A stretch of 64,000 nt of DNA from Streptomyces olivochromogenes (GTDB lineage Bacteria > Actinomycetota > Actinomycetes > Streptomycetales > Streptomycetaceae). Where the stretch lies: assembly GCF_021538895.1 (NCBI RefSeq), contig NZ_JADDRL010000004.1, forward strand, positions 62,001 to 126,000, in the 5' to 3' direction. Every line of letters starts with the position of its first letter. Position 1 is the first letter of the stretch. Position numbers and translations under genes: made by a program. The notes under the pieces were generated by a model. That model made no database searches and was not told the origin of the DNA. It saw nothing but the letters and a program-made list of their open reading frames with translations. Below are positions 60,085 to 64,000 of the stretch, in pieces.

Positions 60085-61451
60085 CAACGTCGCTCCAGAG
60101 CACGGTCGGTGAGCGTTCCGGCGGAGCCGGTGCAGCGGGCGGGATCGGTGAGCTCGTCGAGGTCGAGCCCGAGGTCGGGGTCGATGCCGAGGGCGCGGGT
60201 GTTGTCCGTCAACTCGGGCTGCTCGGCGAGGAGTTCGGCGAGCGTGCGGCCCTCGGTGCGGGTACGGCGGGCGAGTTCGGTGAGCAGTTCCTTCGCGCGG
60301 GCGCGGCCGAGGACCGGGGTCAGCGCGGCGGACAGCCGCTCCGAGACGATCAACCCCCCGGTGAGATCGAGGTGGTGACGCATCGCGTCCCCGTCCACCC
60401 GCAGCCCCTCGGTCAGCTCGGCCGCGTCGCGTGCCGCGCCGCCGACCAGCCGGAGCAGATCGCGCAGCGGTTCCCACTCGGCGTGCCAGGCTCCGGCCGG
60501 CCGCTCGTCCTCCGCCACCATCGACCCGTACAGCGTGGCGGCGAGCTGCGGGGCGCGCCGGGCGGCGGCCGCGACGAGCGTGGACCGTACGGGATTCGCC
60601 TTGTGCGGCATCGCCGACGAGCCGCCGCCGCTGCCCTCGCCGACCTCCGCGATCTCGGTGCGGGAGAGGGTGAGCACATCCGCGGCGAGCTTGCCGAACG
60701 CTCCGGCGGTGAAGGCCAGGCAGCCGGCGAGGTCGGCGATCGGAGTGCGCAGGGTGTGCCAGGGCAACTGTGGTGCGGCGAGCCCGACTTCGCGGGCGAA
60801 CGCCTCGGTCAGCGCACGCGTGTCCTCGGCGCCGTACGCCTCGAAGGCCGCCAGCGTGCCGGCCGCGCCGCCTAGTTGGGCGGGGAGCGAGACCCGTACC
60901 CGGGTGACGCGGTCGCGCGCGTCGAGGACCAGCGAGCGCCAGCCCGCCGCCTTCAGGCCGAAGGTGGTCGGCACGGCGTGCTGGGTGAGCGTGCGCCCCG
61001 GCATCGGGGTGTCGCGGTGCGCGGCGGCCGTTCGGGCCAGGGCACGCTCGGTGCGGGCGAGGTCGGCGAGGACGAGGTCGAGGGTGCGTACGGAGACCAG
61101 CATCGCGGCCGTGTCCAGGATGTCCTGGCTGGTGGCACCCCGGTGGACGTACGGACCGTACTCCGCGCCCACCGCCCCGGTCAGATCGGCCACCAGCGGG
61201 ATGACCGGGTTGCCGCCGCCCAGGGCCCGCTCGGCGAGGGAACGCACGTCGAAGCGGGTGGCGTCGGCCGCCTCGGTCACCGCCGTCGCCGCCCGCGCCG
61301 GGGCGAGCCCCAGCGCGGCCTGGGCGCGGGTCAGCGCGGCCTCCGCGTCCAGCAGCGCCCGCAGGTAGGCGGTGTCGTCCGTCGCGGACGCGGCGGGAGA
61401 ACCGGCCCACCCGGGGCCGAGCAGCCCGGTGCCGGACTCTTCGGGTGTCAC
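60084..61451 (-). CDS. pcaB: 3-carboxy-cis,cis-muconate cycloisomerase
   Basis: A 455-residue member of the fumarase/aspartase superfamily, all-helical, with the signature GSSAMPHKANP at 277-287 and upstream HRGATSQD (103-110). It cycloisomerises 3-carboxymuconate to 4-carboxymuconolactone. GTG 61451 overlaps the pcaG stop by 4 bases (GTGA). It is in the middle of the pca operon. Confidence 0.95.
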   Translation of the reverse strand: MTPEESGTGLLGPGWAGSPAASATDDTAYLRALLDAEAALTRAQAALGLAPARAATAVTEAADATRFDVRSLAERALGGGNPVIPLVADLTGAVGAEYGPYVHRGATSQDILDTAAMLVSVRTLDLVLADLARTERALARTAAAHRDTPMPGRTLTQHAVPTTFGLKAAGWRSLVLDARDRVTRVRVSLPAQLGGAAGTLAAFEAYGAEDTRALTEAFAREVGLAAPQLPWHTLRTPIADLAGCLAFTAGAFGKLAADVLTLSRTEIAEVGEGSGGGSSAMPHKANPVRSTLVAAAARRAPQLAATLYGSMVAEDERPAGAWHAEWEPLRDLLRLVGGAARDAAELTEGLRVDGDAMRHHLDLTGGLIVSERLSAALTPVLGRARAKELLTELARRTRTEGRTLAELLAEQPELTDNTRALGIDPDLGLDLDELTDPARCTGSAGTLTDRALERR

Positions 61452-62053
61452 TGGAACTCCAGGAAGACCGTCTCGCCCTCGCCCTGAAGGCGGATGTCGA
61501 AACGGTACGTTCCCCGGCCCTCGTCGACGGCGATCAGCGTGTCGCGCCGCGCCTCGTCGAGCCGGGCGAGCAGCGGGTCGGCGGTGAGCGCCGCCGGGTC
61601 GCCGGGCAGGTAGATCCGGGTGAAGAGGTGGACGAGCAGGCCGCGCGCGAAGACGCAGACGCTGAGGTAGGGGGCGCTCCGCCCGCGTGCGCCGGGCCGC
61701 AGCGTGCGCGCGTGCCAGTGGCCGGCGGCATCCGTCTGGACGCGGCCCCAGCCGGTGAACTCCACGCCGTTGCGGCCCAGATGGCCGCCGGTCGCGGGGT
61801 CGCGGCGGATCGAGCCGTCGGCCGTCGCCACCCTGCCGTCCGGATCGGGCCCCCACAGTTCCAGCAGCGCGTCCGGCAGCGGGGCGCCCTCGCCGTCGTG
61901 GACGTGTCCGTGGACGGTGATCGTGTCCGGATGGCCGAGCGGGGCGATGTCACCGCCGCCCGGGAACGGCAGCGCGTACCCGTAGAACGGGCCGACCGTG
62001 TGCGACGGGGTCGGCAGGACGCTCTCGGGCCCGCTCGGGTCGGTCGTCGTCAT
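61448..62053 (-). CDS. pcaG: Protocatechuate 3,4-dioxygenase alpha subunit
   Basis: A 201-residue alpha subunit of the ring-cleaving intradiol dioxygenase. It has TPSHTVGPFYGYALPFPGG at the start, GRVQTDAAGHWHARTLRPG in the middle and the family core LFTRIYLPGD. The alpha chain normally supports the iron-bearing beta chain. It begins 6 bases after pcaH and overlaps pcaB. Confidence 0.95.
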   Translation of the reverse strand: MTTTDPSGPESVLPTPSHTVGPFYGYALPFPGGGDIAPLGHPDTITVHGHVHDGEGAPLPDALLELWGPDPDGRVATADGSIRRDPATGGHLGRNGVEFTGWGRVQTDAAGHWHARTLRPGARGRSAPYLSVCVFARGLLVHLFTRIYLPGDPAALTADPLLARLDEARRDTLIAVDEGRGTYRFDIRLQGEGETVFLEFQ

Positions 62054-62059
62054 GACAGG

Positions 62060-62833
62060 TCAGCGTCCTTCCTGGGGCCAGGTGGCGGCGGGGCCGTCCA
62101 GCACGATGTCCCAGTGGTAGCCGAGCGAGAACTCCGGCACCGACAGGCTGTGGTCGTACGTCGCGACCAGCCGCTGCCGGGCCGCGTCGTCCGTGACCGA
62201 CTGGAGGATCGGGTCGTACGGGAACAGCGGGTCGTTCGGGAAGTACATCTGCGTCACCAGCCGCTGGGTGAACGCCGTGCCGAAGAGGGAGAAGTGGATG
62301 TGCGCCGGGCGCCAGGCGTTGACGTGGTTGCGCCACGGGTAGGGGCCCGGCCGGACGGTGGTGAAGCGGTAGCCGCCGTCGGCGTCCGTGAGCGTGCGCC
62401 CCATGCCGGTGAAGTTCGGGTCCAGTGGCGCGTCGTGCTGCTCGCGCTGGTGGGCGTAGCGGCCGGCCGCGTTCGCCTGCCAGATCTCGATCAGCTGGCC
62501 CCGGACCGGGCGGCCTTCCCGGTCGAGCAGGCGGCCGGAGACGGTGACGCGCTCACCGATCGGCTCGCCGGTGTGCTGCCGGGTGAGGTCGTTGTCGGTC
62601 TCGGTCAGGTCCCGCTCGCCGAACGCGGGGGAGTGCAGCTCCACCAGCTCCGGGTCCGCGCGCACCTCGATGGTGACCGGCGGCCGCTCGGGGTGGCGCA
62701 GCGCGGAGGAGCGGTACGGGGCGTAGTCGCGGCGCGGGTGGTGCTCGACGGGGGCGCCGTCGGCGACCCGCTTCCGGTACTCGGCGCGCCGTGCCGCCAT
62801 CTCCTGGTCGACGTCCTGCTGGGTGAGAGGCAT
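62060..62833 (-). CDS. pcaH: Protocatechuate 3,4-dioxygenase beta subunit
   Basis: A 257-residue beta subunit with the Fe(III) ligands visible: Tyr in AGRYAH (Y126), Tyr in GPYPWRNH (Y165), and His178 and His180 in AHIHFSLFG. It cleaves protocatechuate between its hydroxyls to 3-carboxymuconate. ATG 62833 is chosen for the family N-terminus (PLTQQDVDQEM). Only 62 bases separate it from pcaJ; in S. coelicolor pcaF is known at this place, but here there is no room for it. Confidence 0.96.
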   Translation of the reverse strand: MPLTQQDVDQEMAARRAEYRKRVADGAPVEHHPRRDYAPYRSSALRHPERPPVTIEVRADPELVELHSPAFGERDLTETDNDLTRQHTGEPIGERVTVSGRLLDREGRPVRGQLIEIWQANAAGRYAHQREQHDAPLDPNFTGMGRTLTDADGGYRFTTVRPGPYPWRNHVNAWRPAHIHFSLFGTAFTQRLVTQMYFPNDPLFPYDPILQSVTDDAARQRLVATYDHSLSVPEFSLGYHWDIVLDGPAATWPQEGR

Positions 62834-62895
62834 GAGGGGCTCCTGGAGGTCCTGGGGGTCCTGGCGTGGCACGGCGTCCACGCTGTGCACCGCGT

Positions 62896-63540
62896 TCACA
62901 GCAGGTCCTTCGTGACGACCAGCCGGGTGCCCGTCCTGACGATGACCTCGTCGACGGTCACATCGGGCGCGGTCTCGATCAACATCAGGCCGTCGTGTGT
63001 CACGTCGAGCACGCCCAGGTCCGTGACGACTCGGTTCACACATGCCTTGCCGGTGAGCGGAAGCGTGCACTCGTCGAGGATCTTCGGGCTGCCGTCCTTG
63101 GCGGTGTGGGTCATCACCACGATGACCGTGCCGGCGCCGTGCACCAGGTCCATCGCCCCGCCGATGCCGGTGATCAGCTTCCCGGGGACGGCCCAGTTGG
63201 CCAGGTCGCCCCGCGCCGACACCTGCATCGCGCCGAGGACGGCCACGTCGATGTGCCCGCCCCGGATCATCGCGAAGGACAGCGCCGAGTCGAAGAAGGA
63301 GGCGCCCGGCAGGACCGTGACGGTCTCCTTGCCCGCGTTGATCAGATCCGGGTCGACCCGGTCCTCGGCGGGGTAGGGGCCCGTGCCCAGGATCCCGTTC
63401 TCCGACTCCAGGACCACATGGACGCCCTCGGGCAGGTGATTGGGGATCAGCGTCGGCAGCCCGATGCCGAGATTGACGTACTGACCGTCGCTCAGTTCGC
63501 GCGCCGCGCGGGCGGCCATCTCCTCGCGTGTCCAGGCCAT
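62896..63540 (-). CDS. pcaJ: 3-oxoadipate CoA-transferase beta subunit
   Basis: A 214-residue subunit B of the succinyl-CoA:3-oxoadipate CoA-transferase. It carries the catalytic SENG motif (residues 46-49, Glu as the acyl carrier), [15 protein letters not shown] and [10 protein letters not shown]. Its ATG overlaps the pcaI stop by one base (TGATG). Confidence 0.95.
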   Translation of the reverse strand: MAWTREEMAARAARELSDGQYVNLGIGLPTLIPNHLPEGVHVVLESENGILGTGPYPAEDRVDPDLINAGKETVTVLPGASFFDSALSFAMIRGGHIDVAVLGAMQVSARGDLANWAVPGKLITGIGGAMDLVHGAGTVIVVMTHTAKDGSPKILDECTLPLTGKACVNRVVTDLGVLDVTHDGLMLIETAPDVTVDEVIVRTGTRLVVTKDLL

Positions 63541-64000
63541 CAGGAGCTCACCGTCCGCCGCTCGATCCGCTTGTCCGCCGCCTGCGCGGGCGTGAGCGCC
63601 ACGACCCGCCGCACGAAGACACCGGGCAGGTGCACCGCGTCCGGGTCGATCGCGCCGGGCTCGACGAGTTCCTCCACCTCGGCGATCGTCACCCGGCCGG
63701 CCATCGCCGCCAGCGGGTTGAAGTTCCGGGCGGACCTGTGGAAGACGAGGTTGCCGTGCCGGTCGCCCTTGGCCGCGCGTACCAGGGCGAAGTCGGTGCG
63801 GATGCCGCGCTCCAGCACGTACTCGGTGCCGTCGAACGCGCGGACCTCCTTCGGCGGCGAGGCGAGCGCCACACCGCCCGAGCCGTCGTAGCGCCAGGGC
63901 AGTCCGCCCTCGGCGACCTGGGTGCCCACTCCGGCCGGGGTGTAGAAGGCGGGGATCCCGGCCCCGCCGGCCCGCAGCCGCTCGGCCAGCGTGCCCTGCG
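63540..64000 (-). CDS. pcaI: 3-oxoadipate CoA-transferase alpha subunit (5' end outside window)
   Basis: The C-terminal 152 residues of subunit A; the start lies beyond the right edge. Visible motifs are [30 protein letters not shown] and [18 protein letters not shown], all typical of CoA-transferase family I alpha chains. It couples to PcaJ to activate 3-oxoadipate. The operon promoter and any PcaV-type MarR regulator would lie further right. Confidence 0.94.
   Translation of the reverse strand, partial: QGTLAERLRAGGAGIPAFYTPAGVGTQVAEGGLPWRYDGSGGVALASPPKEVRAFDGTEYVLERGIRTDFALVRAAKGDRHGNLVFHRSARNFNPLAAMAGRVTIAEVEELVEPGAIDPDAVHLPGVFVRRVVALTPAQAADKRIERRTVSS

Overview
The window looks like chromosomal DNA of a Streptomyces or a close relative. 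GC is very high with strong third-position GC, many starts are GTG, Tat and Sec signal peptides abound, and there are DUF2510 proteins, a CebR-like operator, DasR-like boxes before a chitinase and an actinobacterial pca operon with the pcaL fusion. I see no rRNA, tRNA, CRISPR, integrase or transposase. The GH16 gene runs off the left edge and pcaI off the right edge.

Layout. (1) 1-5.6 kb: a secreted GH16 beta-glucanase (5'-complete, cut at its 3' end) behind a perfect 16-bp palindrome, an FAD/NAD(P) oxidoreductase fused to a TTC38-like TPR domain, and a secreted lipase. (2) 5.6-22.9 kb: a divergent glycan-use locus. Leftward from about 16.4 kb run a PfkB kinase, an ABC sugar importer, a GH2 beta-galactosidase-like protein with a large internal in-frame deletion, and three exported proteins (calcineurin phosphoesterase with LamG, PHP phosphoesterase, small unknown protein). 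Rightward run a DeoR regulator, GH4, GH38 alpha-mannosidase and GH29 alpha-fucosidase. The enzymes together suggest N-glycan or mannoprotein glycan scavenging. (3) 23-28 kb: a GH18 chitinase with DasR-like boxes, an ATP-grasp protein, a metallophosphoesterase and an Sfp-type phosphopantetheinyl transferase. (4) 28-32.8 kb: a small protein, an ImmA/IrrE-like protease with an XRE regulator, an MmyB-like sensor domain without HTH, a repeat-filled 0.6-kb gap, and a Cache-domain protein with a GntR regulator. (5) 32.9-36.9 kb: a PotABCD-type ABC importer. (6) 37-45.1 kb: a LacI regulator, ABC importer, GH13 alpha-glucosidase and GH87-like beta-helix glucanase, a probable alpha-1,3-glucan operon. 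(7) 45.7-58 kb: Tat phospholipase C, a LURP-one-like DUF2510 protein, a DMT permease, a PAP2 phosphatase, a TetR regulator behind an operator array, a DUF2510 membrane protein, AnmK with an MHS transporter, and a large STAND-type ATPase. (8) 58-64 kb: an SDR and the protocatechuate operon pcaI-J-H-G-B-L, without pcaF at its usual place.

The shared theme is saprophytic foraging. Separate regulators (LacI, DeoR, GntR, probable DasR and CebR) each sit next to a dedicated importer or secreted hydrolase. Targets include beta-glucan, chitin, alpha-glucan, complex glycans, phospholipid and lignin-derived aromatics. Many genes overlap stop-to-start (TGATG or GTGA), so translational coupling is widespread.
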